Assembly (NCBI GenBank): GCA_018820745.1
Contig: JAHJNP010000229.1
Coordinates: forward strand, 1-8,739
DNA: 8,739 bases
Direction of reading: 5' to 3'
Origin: Gammaproteobacteria bacterium
GTDB lineage: Bacteria; Pseudomonadota; Gammaproteobacteria; Burkholderiales; Thiobacillaceae
Part shown: in pieces, positions 1-5,706 of the stretch
Layout: every line of letters begins with the position of its first letter
Position numbering within the stretch: the first letter of the stretch is position 1
Program-made: the position numbers and the translations under genes
The notes under the pieces: generated by a model
Told to the model about the DNA's origin: nothing
Database searches by the model: none
The model's input: the letters and a program-made list of their open reading frames with translations, nothing else

Positions 1-260
1 AGCGCGATCGGCAGGTCGAAGCGCCCGGATTCCTTGGGCAGGTCGGCCGGCGCGAGGTTGACCGTGATGCGCCGCGCCGGGAATTCGAAGCGCGCGTTCT
101 GGATCGCCGCGCGCACGCGGTCGCGCGCTTCCTTCACCTCGGTTTCGGGCAGCCCCACCAGGGTGAACGCCGGCAGCCCGTTGGCCAGGTGCGCCTCGAC
201 CACCACCTCGGGCGCGTCCATGCCGTTCAAGGCCCGGCTTTTGACGACGGCGACGGCCAT
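1..260 (-). CDS. comM: ComM/YifB-family Mg-chelatase-like AAA+ ATPase, N-terminal fragment
   Basis: Only the first 86 codons lie in the window; the gene continues past the left edge. The protein begins [19 protein letters not shown], and around residues 28-40 it has [20 protein letters not shown], followed by [10 protein letters not shown] and [23 protein letters not shown] sequence. This is the characteristic N-terminal Lon-S5-like domain of the YifB/ComM family. The Walker A ATPase core would lie beyond the edge. In naturally competent bacteria ComM is a helicase that promotes branch migration during integration of transforming DNA; in other bacteria its role is less clear. The start lies 4 bases after the ubiK stop and has no strong Shine-Dalgarno sequence, so translation is probably coupled to ubiK. 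Family assignment is firm; whether the gene is intact cannot be judged here. Confidence 0.93.
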   Translation of the reverse strand, partial: MAVAVVKSRALNGMDAPEVVVEAHLANGLPAFTLVGLPETEVKEARDRVRAAIQNARFEFPARRITVNLAPADLPKESGRFDLPIA

Positions 261-264
261 CGGA

Positions 265-549
265 TCAGGCTTCGGGCTGCTGCTTTTCCGGCCCGGTCTG
301 GCCCGATTTTTCCAGTTGAAGCAGGCGCGCTTCCAGCTGCGCAAGCTTTTCGCGCGTGCGCACCAGCACTTCGGTCTGCACGTCGAATTCCTCGCGGCTC
401 ACCATATCCAGCTTGCCCAGCATCGACGTCACGCCGGCCTTGAGATTCTGTTCGATGTCCTTGGCGGGCGACTGCTTTAACGCCTCGCCCAGCTTGCCGA
501 CCAGATCGTTGAGGAAAGCGGGGTTGGGGAATTTCGGATTCGGGTTCAT
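265..549 (-). CDS. ubiK: Ubiquinone biosynthesis accessory factor UbiK (BMFP/YqiC family)
   Basis: A 94-residue protein of typical family length. UbiK is a small soluble accessory factor that, with UbiJ, supports the aerobic ubiquinone biosynthesis (Ubi) complex and binds lipid. The N-terminal half contains [18 protein letters not shown] (about residues 12-29) and the amphipathic stretch [20 protein letters not shown]. The segment [19 protein letters not shown] (51-69) is the family signature and leads into a C-terminal coiled coil, [11 protein letters not shown] (71-81), followed by a polar tail. The ATG at 549 was chosen because GGAGG sits 6 bases upstream and the protein then starts MNPNPKF, as expected; a longer open frame to 879 would run through the sigma-54 control region and looks spurious. 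It is followed by comM after a 4-base gap, suggesting co-transcription. Confidence 0.93.
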   Translation of the reverse strand: MNPNPKFPNPAFLNDLVGKLGEALKQSPAKDIEQNLKAGVTSMLGKLDMVSREEFDVQTEVLVRTREKLAQLEARLLQLEKSGQTGPEKQQPEA

Positions 550-571
550 GGCGGCCTCCAGTAATGGGCAG

Positions 572-580
572 AGTGTAGCA
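572..580 (-). promoter_or_regulatory. Candidate extended -10 promoter for ubiK-comM
   Basis: Read on the minus strand, this is TGCTACACT, a TGn motif joined to a TACACT -10 hexamer (4 of 6 to TATAAT). No convincing -35 hexamer lies 16-18 bases upstream, as is allowed for extended -10 promoters. The start would fall near 565, giving a leader of roughly 16 bases before the ubiK ATG. This rests on pattern matching alone. Confidence 0.3.
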
Positions 581-627
581 AGCACCGCGCCGGATGGCGT
601 AGCGCGGGCACCATGCTGCGCCGCATG

Positions 628-642
628 GCACAAAGAGGGTGC
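628..642 (+). promoter_or_regulatory. NtrC-box-like enhancer site 1
   Basis: GCACAAAGAGGGTGC fits the NtrC core GCAC-N7-GTGC exactly, and its right arm extends to GGTGCA as in the full consensus TGCACC-N5-GGTGCA. The centre is at 635, about 127 bases upstream of the start predicted for the sigma-54 promoter at 736-751. The paired site is centred 31 bases downstream, about three helical turns, like the tandem NtrC enhancers of enteric glnA. Binding is inferred. Confidence 0.62.
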
Positions 643-658
643 ATGGCGTTTTGGTGGC

Positions 659-673
659 GCACCATGAAAGTGC
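659..673 (+). promoter_or_regulatory. NtrC-box-like enhancer site 2
   Basis: GCACCATGAAAGTGC again fits GCAC-N7-GTGC, with one extra C/G pair making 5-base arms (658-674). The left arm GCACC matches the consensus. The centre is at 666, about 96 bases upstream of the predicted transcription start. With site 1 it forms a helically phased pair on one DNA face, the usual arrangement for cooperative NtrC binding. Confidence 0.62.
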
Positions 674-735
674 GGCCTATGCTTGTGTGGGTGGGTTGGT
701 AATTTCAACCTTATGTTTTTAAATGAAAAATTATC

Positions 736-751
736 TGGCACGCCTTGTGCT
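736..751 (+). promoter_or_regulatory. Sigma-54 (RpoN) -24/-12 promoter of the torF-glnK-amtB operon
   Basis: TGGCACGCCTTGTGCT matches the RpoN consensus TGGCACG-N4-TTGCW except for one base (G for T at the start of the -12 element). The invariant GG (737-738) and GC (749-750) are separated by exactly 10 bases, as required. A C at 735 adds the preferred pyrimidine. Transcription would start near 762, giving a leader of about 34 bases before the torF ATG at 796. The two NtrC-like sites upstream and the glnK and amtB genes downstream agree with nitrogen-scarcity control. Confidence 0.8.
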
Positions 752-795
752 GAGCGAGTAGTGCGATTTTGCGCGACTTCATTTCGGAGAAACTC

Positions 796-1572
796 ATGAA
801 AAAACTTGTACACGCTTTGGTTCTGACCGGTCTGGTGGGCACGTCCACTTTTGCAATGGCAGCTGAAGAATCGCCGCACAGTTTGAGCGCCAACGTTGGG
901 TTATACAGCGACTACATTTTCCGCGGCATCTCCCAAACCGGCGGCGACCCCGCCATACAGGGTGGCTTGGACTACTCGCACAGCAGCGGCTTCTACCTCG
1001 GCACTTGGGGTTCCAACGTCGGCTGGATTGAAGACTTCCAAGGATACGACAGAGGCAACATGGAGATCGACCTGTACGGCGGCTTCCGTGGCGGTATCGG
1101 CAAGACCGATTTCAGTTTTGATGTGGGCGCGATTCAGTACTTGTATCCGGGCGACCGTAATGGTGCCACCGACGCCGATACCACTGAGATTTACGGCGCT
1201 TTGGGCTGGAAGTGGTTCACTGCCAAATACTCCTACTACGTCAGCGATGAGGTTTTTGGCTTCGCCGATGCCGATGGCTCGGACTATCTCGGCATTTCCG
1301 CGAGCGTGCCTGTCGGCGAGACCGGTCTGACCCTCGGCGCCAACTGGGGCACGTTCAGCTTCGAGAACAACAGCGGCCAGGACTACGATGACTGGGGTGT
1401 CAGCGCCACCTATGACATGGGCAAGCTGAGCAAAGTTGCAGATGGCGTGACTGTCGGCTTGAAATACACCGACACCGATGCCGACAAGACTGCTTGGACT
1501 GAAACAATCACTGCTGATCCCCAATTCCTGGGTGAGGGCACGACGACCGTGTGGATTTCCAAGGCTTTTTAA
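796..1572 (+). CDS. TorF-family putative outer-membrane porin
   Basis: A 258-residue secreted beta-barrel protein. Residues 1-22 are a Sec signal peptide: MKK, a hydrophobic core, then AMA, with likely cleavage before AEESPHS. The mature start, SANVGLYSDYIFRGISQTGG, is the signature of the TorF/TIGR02001 group of 'conserved hypothetical, gcw_chp' porins. The body alternates aromatic and glycine residues as in short amphipathic strands (GFYLGTWGSNVGW, WKWFTAKYSYYVSD), and the protein ends VWISKAF, with the terminal Phe that the Bam machinery recognises. The ATG at 796 follows GGAGA by 5 bases. It is the first gene after the sigma-54 promoter and lies just ahead of glnK-amtB, so it is probably induced by nitrogen limitation and may let ammonium, urea or another small nitrogen compound cross the outer membrane. 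Substrate and pore activity are inferred. Confidence 0.88.
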   Translation: MKKLVHALVLTGLVGTSTFAMAAEESPHSLSANVGLYSDYIFRGISQTGGDPAIQGGLDYSHSSGFYLGTWGSNVGWIEDFQGYDRGNMEIDLYGGFRGGIGKTDFSFDVGAIQYLYPGDRNGATDADTTEIYGALGWKWFTAKYSYYVSDEVFGFADADGSDYLGISASVPVGETGLTLGANWGTFSFENNSGQDYDDWGVSATYDMGKLSKVADGVTVGLKYTDTDADKTAWTETITADPQFLGEGTTTVWISKAF

Positions 1573-1980
<408 letters not shown>

Positions 1981-1991
1981 GGAGCATGAAC

Positions 1992-3413
1992 ATGAAAAAG
2001 CTATTTGCTTCGTTGGGCCTGATGTTTGCCCTGTTGTCTCCCGGCTTGACGCTGGCGCAGGACGCTGCTGCCCCGGTGGAAGAAGCCGTTATGGCCGAGA
2101 CCACTGCGGTGGAAGCGGCTGCTCCAATGGCTGAAGCTGCTCCGGCCGAAGCTGCACCGGAAGCCGCTGCACCGGTGCCGGACAAAGGTGATACCACCTG
2201 GATGATGGTCTCCACCCTGATCGTGATCATGATGACCATTCCCGGTCTGGCGCTGTTCTATGGTGGCCTAGCGCGCACCAAGAACATGTTGTCGATACTG
2301 ACTCAGGTCCTGGCTACTTTCTGTCTGATCTCGATCCTGTGGGCGGTGTATGGCTACTCGCTGGCGTTTGGTGATGGCGGTGGCCTCAACTGGGCGATTG
2401 GCGACTTGTCCAAGCTGTTTCTGGCGGGCATTACGCCCGATAGTACTGCGGCGACCTTTACCGATGGCGTGGTGATTCCCGAGTTCGTCTTTGTTGCCTT
2501 CCAGTTGACTTTTGCCGCCATTACCGTGGCGCTGATCTTCGGTGGCCTGGCCGAGCGGGTGAAGTTCTCCGCCCTGATGGTGTTTGGTGTGCTGTGGTTC
2601 ACCTTCTCTTACCTGCCGATCACGCACATGGTGTGGGCAACCGGTGGTTATTTGTTTGAGAAGGGTGCGCTGGACTTCGCTGGTGGCACCGTGGTGCACA
2701 TCAACTCCGGTATTGCCGCGCTGGTGGGTGCCATCGTCTTGGGCAAACGCGTCGGTTTTGGCCGCGATGCCATGCCGCCGCATAACCTGGCGATGACCAT
2801 GATCGGCGCCTCGCTGCTGTGGGTGGGCTGGTTCGGCTTTAATGCCGGCTCCAATCTAGAGGCCAACGGCGGTACCACGCTCGCCTTCATCAATACCATC
2901 CTGGCACCTGCTGCGGCTGGCATGTCCTGGATGCTGGCCGAGTGGATGCTGCGTGGTAAACCTTCCATGCTGGGTCTGGCATCCGGTGTGGTGGCGGGCC
3001 TGGTCGTAGTCACGCCGGCTGCGGGTCTGGTCGGACCGATGGGTGCGATCATTCTCGGCCTGATTGGCGGCGTGGTCTGCCTGTGGGGTGTGACCGGTCT
3101 GAAGAAGCTGCACGGCTTCGACGACAGTCTGGACGTGTTCGGCATCCACTGTGTCGGCGGCATTGTCGGCGCTATCGGCACCGGCGTTTTCGTCTCGACG
3201 GCTCTGGGCGGCGTGGGTGTGGATGGCTACACGATGGGCGGCCAGGTGTTGACGCAGGCTACCGGGGTGCTCGTCACGCTCGTCTGGTCGGGCGTGGTCA
3301 GCCTGGTGGCGTTCAAGCTGGTTGACATGACCATGGGTCTGCGCGTCTCCGAAGAACAGGAACGCGAAGGTCTGGACACTGCCAGCCACGGCGAACGGGC
3401 TTATAACCCCTAA
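1992..3413 (+). CDS. amtB: Ammonium channel/transporter AmtB
   Basis: A 473-residue Amt/Rh-family inner-membrane channel with about 11 transmembrane segments after a cleavable signal peptide (residues 1-22). Hallmark residues, counted from this start, are the phenyl gate F170 and F174 (FQLTFAAITV), W215 and D228 at the periplasmic ammonium site, S287 in WFGFNAGS, and the twin pore histidines H236 (VVHINSG) and H386 (FGIHCVGG). The C-terminal tail RVSEEQEREGLD is the conserved segment that contacts GlnK. The start at 1992 is preferred over the ATG at 1986 because AAGGAG (1979-1984) lies 7 bases before 1992 but only 1 base before 1986. Unusually, an Ala/Glu/Pro-rich low-complexity stretch (about 23-64) precedes the first core helix at about W70. 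It is co-transcribed with glnK, whose stop codon overlaps this ribosome-binding site. Confidence 0.97.
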   Translation: MKKLFASLGLMFALLSPGLTLAQDAAAPVEEAVMAETTAVEAAAPMAEAAPAEAAPEAAAPVPDKGDTTWMMVSTLIVIMMTIPGLALFYGGLARTKNMLSILTQVLATFCLISILWAVYGYSLAFGDGGGLNWAIGDLSKLFLAGITPDSTAATFTDGVVIPEFVFVAFQLTFAAITVALIFGGLAERVKFSALMVFGVLWFTFSYLPITHMVWATGGYLFEKGALDFAGGTVVHINSGIAALVGAIVLGKRVGFGRDAMPPHNLAMTMIGASLLWVGWFGFNAGSNLEANGGTTLAFINTILAPAAAGMSWMLAEWMLRGKPSMLGLASGVVAGLVVVTPAAGLVGPMGAIILGLIGGVVCLWGVTGLKKLHGFDDSLDVFGIHCVGGIVGAIGTGVFVSTALGGVGVDGYTMGGQVLTQATGVLVTLVWSGVVSLVAFKLVDMTMGLRVSEEQEREGLDTASHGERAYNP

Positions 3414-3439
3414 GCCGTAACATTTCTCCGAAGGAAATT

Positions 3440-3465
3440 GGGGCGCCCTGCAGGGCGCCCCTTTT
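3440..3465 (+). terminator. Intrinsic terminator of the torF-glnK-amtB operon
   Basis: A perfect GC-rich hairpin: a 9-base stem GGGGCGCCC (3440-3448) pairs with GGGCGCCCC (3453-3461) around a TGCA loop, followed by TTTTCTATT. It begins 26 bases after the amtB stop. The stem is symmetric, but the T run lies only on the plus-strand side, so it acts mainly on the operon to its left. Confidence 0.9.
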
Positions 3466-3628
3466 CTATTGCGCCCCCTCAATTGGCCTGTCTCTGCCGA
3501 GTTGTCTTACGTTGTCGGCTCGGTGGTCACTCGATACGTTGCATGCCGAAGATCCCGGCGATGTCGTGGATGGACGACTGAATGCACGAGGATGAATGGC
3601 TGCGGGTTACCAGGACTTAACACTACCG
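3466..3628. other. Intergenic stretch between convergent operons, no supported gene
   Basis: It lies between the amtB terminator and the end of the GNAT gene. I see no ribosome-binding site with a plausible gene, no RNA gene and no convincing terminator for the minus-strand pair. A short minus-strand open stretch (about 3528-3590, ending in TGA) reads IQSSIHDIAGIFGMQRIE, which has protein-like composition but no start or family I recognise; it may be a remnant of an older gene. Confidence 0.3.
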
Positions 3629-4084
3629 CTAGAGGAGGCCTTTTTTCCAGGCAAAAAGCCGGGTTGGCTGCCAGTCTTGGTGTCGATAAAACGCGAGAGC
3701 GGGTGCGTTATCGGCATCAGCGAGTAGTTGAATTCGACCTGCTCCCTTTGAAAAAGCCCAGGAATGCGCATGTTCAAGCAACAACTTGCCTACGCCCTGA
3801 CCGCGAAACGGCTCGCGTACGACCATGTCTTCAATCCATGCTGACGGCGCCCCGATGGCCGTGGATATCACCAGTTGCGCACTGACCATGCCGACCACCC
3901 CTTCGGCCGGGTGACGGGCAACAAAGATCTGCCCCCGATCCGGGCTTGCGAGTAGCAGTTCGAGGCCCCGTCGTTGCGCGGCCTCGTTTGGGGTGAAATC
4001 CTGTTCGATCGAAAAAAGAGCATTGAGCAGCCCCACCAGTGCATTGATATCGCTGCTTTGGGCATAGTCGGTCGTTATCGGCAT
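3629..4084 (-). CDS. GNAT-family N-acetyltransferase
   Basis: A 151-residue single-domain acetyltransferase. Motif A, IEDMVVREPFRGQGVGKLLL (84-103), carries the RGQGVGK acetyl-CoA pyrophosphate loop at 94-100. The segment NAPALAFYRHQDWQPT (126-141) is motif B, with the usual FY-x3-x-W/F pattern near the C-terminus. The N-terminal ITTDYAQSSDINALVGLLNALF is the typical acceptor-side helix region. No transmembrane or signal segment is visible. The substrate cannot be read from sequence; amines, amino acids or a protein N-terminus are all possible. The ATG at 4084 lies 10 bases after the stop of the XRE-cupin gene, so the two are probably co-transcribed, but the Shine-Dalgarno (TGAGA) is weak and coupling may matter. 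Its link to the neighbouring amine-oxidation operon is suggestive only. Confidence 0.88.
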   Translation of the reverse strand: MPITTDYAQSSDINALVGLLNALFSIEQDFTPNEAAQRRGLELLLASPDRGQIFVARHPAEGVVGMVSAQLVISTAIGAPSAWIEDMVVREPFRGQGVGKLLLEHAHSWAFSKGAGRIQLLADADNAPALAFYRHQDWQPTRLFAWKKGLL

Positions 4085-4094
4085 GGCAGTCTCA

Positions 4095-4694
4095 TCAAGC
4101 TTCGGGGGAACCCGGATACATCAGGACACTCAGGAAGCGGATCGGGCACTTGATCAGTTTTTCGGGACCATGCGGGATGTTTCCCTCGAATGTCAGCGCG
4201 TCCCCCGGATTGAGTAAATAGGTGTTCTGGCCGTGCCGGTATTCGATGCAGCCCTCCAGCATGTAGATGAACTCGGTGCCCGGGTGTTCGAATATTGGGA
4301 AGGTTTCGGACGCGTGATCGATGGTGATCAGGAAGGGCTCAAAGGTTTTTTTCGGCCCCTGGTCGTAGGCCAGCAGGTGATAGGTGTGTCCGCGCTTGGT
4401 GCCGCGCCGCACCACCTCCATGCCCTCGCCATCCTTGACCAGTTTGGCACTACCGGCAGGAACGTCGTAACTCCTGAATAGCGTGGCCAGCGATACCCCC
4501 AGTGCCTGGGCCAGTCGGGAGAGCACTTCTAGACTGGTTGCGGTCTGGGCGTTCTCGATCTTCGACAGCATGCCGCGACTGATACTGGCGAGCTTGGCCA
4601 CGTCAGCAATGGTCAGCCCGTGTTTGAGACGAATTTCCCGGATGGTGTTGCCCAGATAACGCGCCAGGCCGCCTTCGTCGCTGTGTTCAGCCAA
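4095..4694 (-). CDS. XRE-family transcriptional regulator with C-terminal cupin domain
   Basis: A 199-residue two-domain regulator. Residues about 9-67 form the XRE/Cro-type helix-turn-helix, including IREIRLKHGLTIADVAKLAS and the recognition helix SRGMLSKIENAQ; residues about 115-192 form a single cupin fold with FEHPGTEFIYMLEG, YLLNPGDALTFEG and IPHGP motifs. This architecture is common in regulators of amine, polyamine and amino-acid catabolism, where the cupin may sense a small ligand. A TTG start at 4694 is preferred, because AAGGAG (4706-4701 on the minus strand) lies exactly 6 bases before it; the upstream TTG at 4715 would place that Shine-Dalgarno inside the gene. It is transcribed away from the purU-sox operon and is the likely local regulator, probably also controlling itself and the downstream GNAT gene. 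Its ligand is unknown. Confidence 0.92.
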   Translation of the reverse strand: MAEHSDEGGLARYLGNTIREIRLKHGLTIADVAKLASISRGMLSKIENAQTATSLEVLSRLAQALGVSLATLFRSYDVPAGSAKLVKDGEGMEVVRRGTKRGHTYHLLAYDQGPKKTFEPFLITIDHASETFPIFEHPGTEFIYMLEGCIEYRHGQNTYLLNPGDALTFEGNIPHGPEKLIKCPIRFLSVLMYPGSPEA

Positions 4695-4705
4695 GTGGAA
4701 CTCCT

Positions 4706-4715
4706 TTGTTAACAA
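4706..4715. promoter_or_regulatory. Palindrome TTGTTAACAA beside the regulator's ribosome-binding site
   Basis: A perfect 10-base palindrome whose edge abuts the AAGGAG of the XRE-cupin gene. A near copy of its extended half, ATTGTTTAC (4800-4808) against ATTGTTAAC (minus strand 4716-4708), 8 of 9 bases, lies just ahead of purU. It may be an autoregulatory operator. Such short AT-rich palindromes also arise by chance. Confidence 0.3.
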
Positions 4716-4763
4716 TCAGTTCCGTGATTGTCGCATTAGCGTGTTTCTTGTGGTGAAAAAAAG

Positions 4764-4792
4764 TTGACTTGCCATTAAGCGGAGCGCACACT
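4764..4792 (+). promoter_or_regulatory. Weak candidate sigma-70 promoter for purU-sox
   Basis: TTGACT at 4764-4769 matches 5 of 6 of the -35 consensus. At 17 bases spacing stands CACACT (4787-4792), a poor -10 with 3 of 6 matches. If real, the start would be near 4799, so the direct repeats at 4789-4822 would overlap the -10 and early transcribed region, where a bound repressor would block transcription. AATAAT at 4796-4801 is a better -10 but has no matching -35. Confidence 0.25.
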
Positions 4793-4822
4793 GTGAATAA
4801 TTGTTTACCACAGTGAATCATT
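4789..4822 (+). repeat. Tandem 14-base direct repeat, candidate operator
   Basis: CACTGTGAATAATT (4789-4802) and CACAGTGAATCATT (4809-4822) agree at 12 of 14 bases and are exactly 20 bases apart, close to two helical turns. Each contains a GAATnATT core; in the second copy GAATCATTC is symmetric about its centre. The repeat ends 13 bases before the purU ATG, in the divergent region shared with the XRE-cupin gene, so it is the best candidate binding site for that regulator. Confidence 0.5.
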
Positions 4823-4835
4823 CAAGCGTGTCCTT

Positions 4836-5696
4836 ATGCCCTCCGCTCGTCGCTTTACGCTGAAGCTTTCCTGCCCGGACCGGGTAGGCGTCGTTGCCAG
4901 GGTGAGCACCTTTATCGCCCAGCACAACGGCTGGATCACCGAAGCCAATCATCATGCTGATGCCGCGACCAAGCGATTTTTCATGCGCCAGGAAATCCTC
5001 GCCGATTCGCTGGCGTTCGATTTCGACGAACTGGTCGAGCGCTTTGCGCCCATTGCCGAGGAATTCGGCATGGACTGGCACATTTCGGACAGCGCACGAA
5101 AAAAGCGGGTGGTCATTCTGGTATCGAAGCAGGAGCATTGCCTGTATGACCTGCTGGCACGCTGGCACGCCCAGGAGCTGAATATTGATATTCCCTGCGT
5201 CATCTCCAATCACGAGACTTTCAGGGGGTTAGTGGAATGGCACGGGATTCCCTTCCACCACGTTCCGGTGACGTCCGAGAACAAGGCCGATGCCTACCGC
5301 AAGGTGGTGGAATTGTTTGAGGCCGCGGAGGGCGATGTCATGGTGCTCGCCCGCTACATGCAGATTCTGTCGCCCGAGTTGTGTGATCGCTATCCGGGTC
5401 AGATTGTCAACATACATCACAGCTTTCTGCCCAGCTTCGTCGGCGCCAAGCCTTACCACCAGGCTTTCACCCGGGGGGTAAAGTTGATCGGTGCGACATG
5501 CCACTACGTCACGTCCGATCTTGATCAGGGGCCGATCATCGAGCAGGATGTCATCCGGGTCGACCACTCGGATGAACCGGAGGATCTGGTTCGCTACGGC
5601 AAGGATATCGAGAAGGCTGTGCTTGCCCGCGGCTTGCGCTATCACCTCGAAGACCGGGTGATTACGCACGGCAACAAGACCGTCGTTTTCCGTTAA
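4836..5696 (+). CDS. purU: Formyltetrahydrofolate deformylase PurU
   Basis: A 286-residue cytoplasmic enzyme of typical family length. It hydrolyses 10-formyl-tetrahydrofolate to formate and tetrahydrofolate. The N-terminal ACT domain (about 6-80) contains LSCPDRVGVVARVSTFIAQH and RFFMRQEI; in E. coli PurU this region is linked to control by glycine and methionine. The formyltransferase-fold domain (about 90-286) has VNIHHSFLPSF with catalytic-type N192 and H194, then GAKPYHQA, GATCHYVT and DQGPIIEQDV with D230, the triad shared with glycinamide ribonucleotide transformylase. The ATG at 4836 lacks a clear Shine-Dalgarno, but no in-frame ATG or GTG lies close upstream and the N-terminus aligns as expected. 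As first gene of a sarcosine-oxidase-type operon, it probably recycles folate loaded with one-carbon units, rather than serving purine synthesis. Confidence 0.95.
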   Translation: MPSARRFTLKLSCPDRVGVVARVSTFIAQHNGWITEANHHADAATKRFFMRQEILADSLAFDFDELVERFAPIAEEFGMDWHISDSARKKRVVILVSKQEHCLYDLLARWHAQELNIDIPCVISNHETFRGLVEWHGIPFHHVPVTSENKADAYRKVVELFEAAEGDVMVLARYMQILSPELCDRYPGQIVNIHHSFLPSFVGAKPYHQAFTRGVKLIGATCHYVTSDLDQGPIIEQDVIRVDHSDEPEDLVRYGKDIEKAVLARGLRYHLEDRVITHGNKTVVFR

Positions 5697-5706
5697 GGAG
5701 CCCAAC

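Noticed and set aside
608..622. Third NtrC-like box starting GCACCATG
   Set aside because: Only the left half fits; the right half is CGCC instead of GTGC, so it is at best a half-site.
769..795. Nine-residue N-terminal extension of the TorF protein
   Set aside because: It would add charged residues before a clean signal peptide, and only the ATG at 796 has a well-placed GGAGA.
265..879. Longer version of the ubiK frame with an extra 110 N-terminal residues
   Set aside because: The extension would run back through the sigma-54 promoter and into torF, has no family similarity, and the ATG at 549 has a good Shine-Dalgarno and the expected N-terminus.
3498..3518. Short inverted repeat CCGAG...CTCGG as terminator for the minus-strand pair
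   Set aside because: The 5-base stem has a long loop and no T run on the minus strand; far from the GNAT stop, so not convincing.
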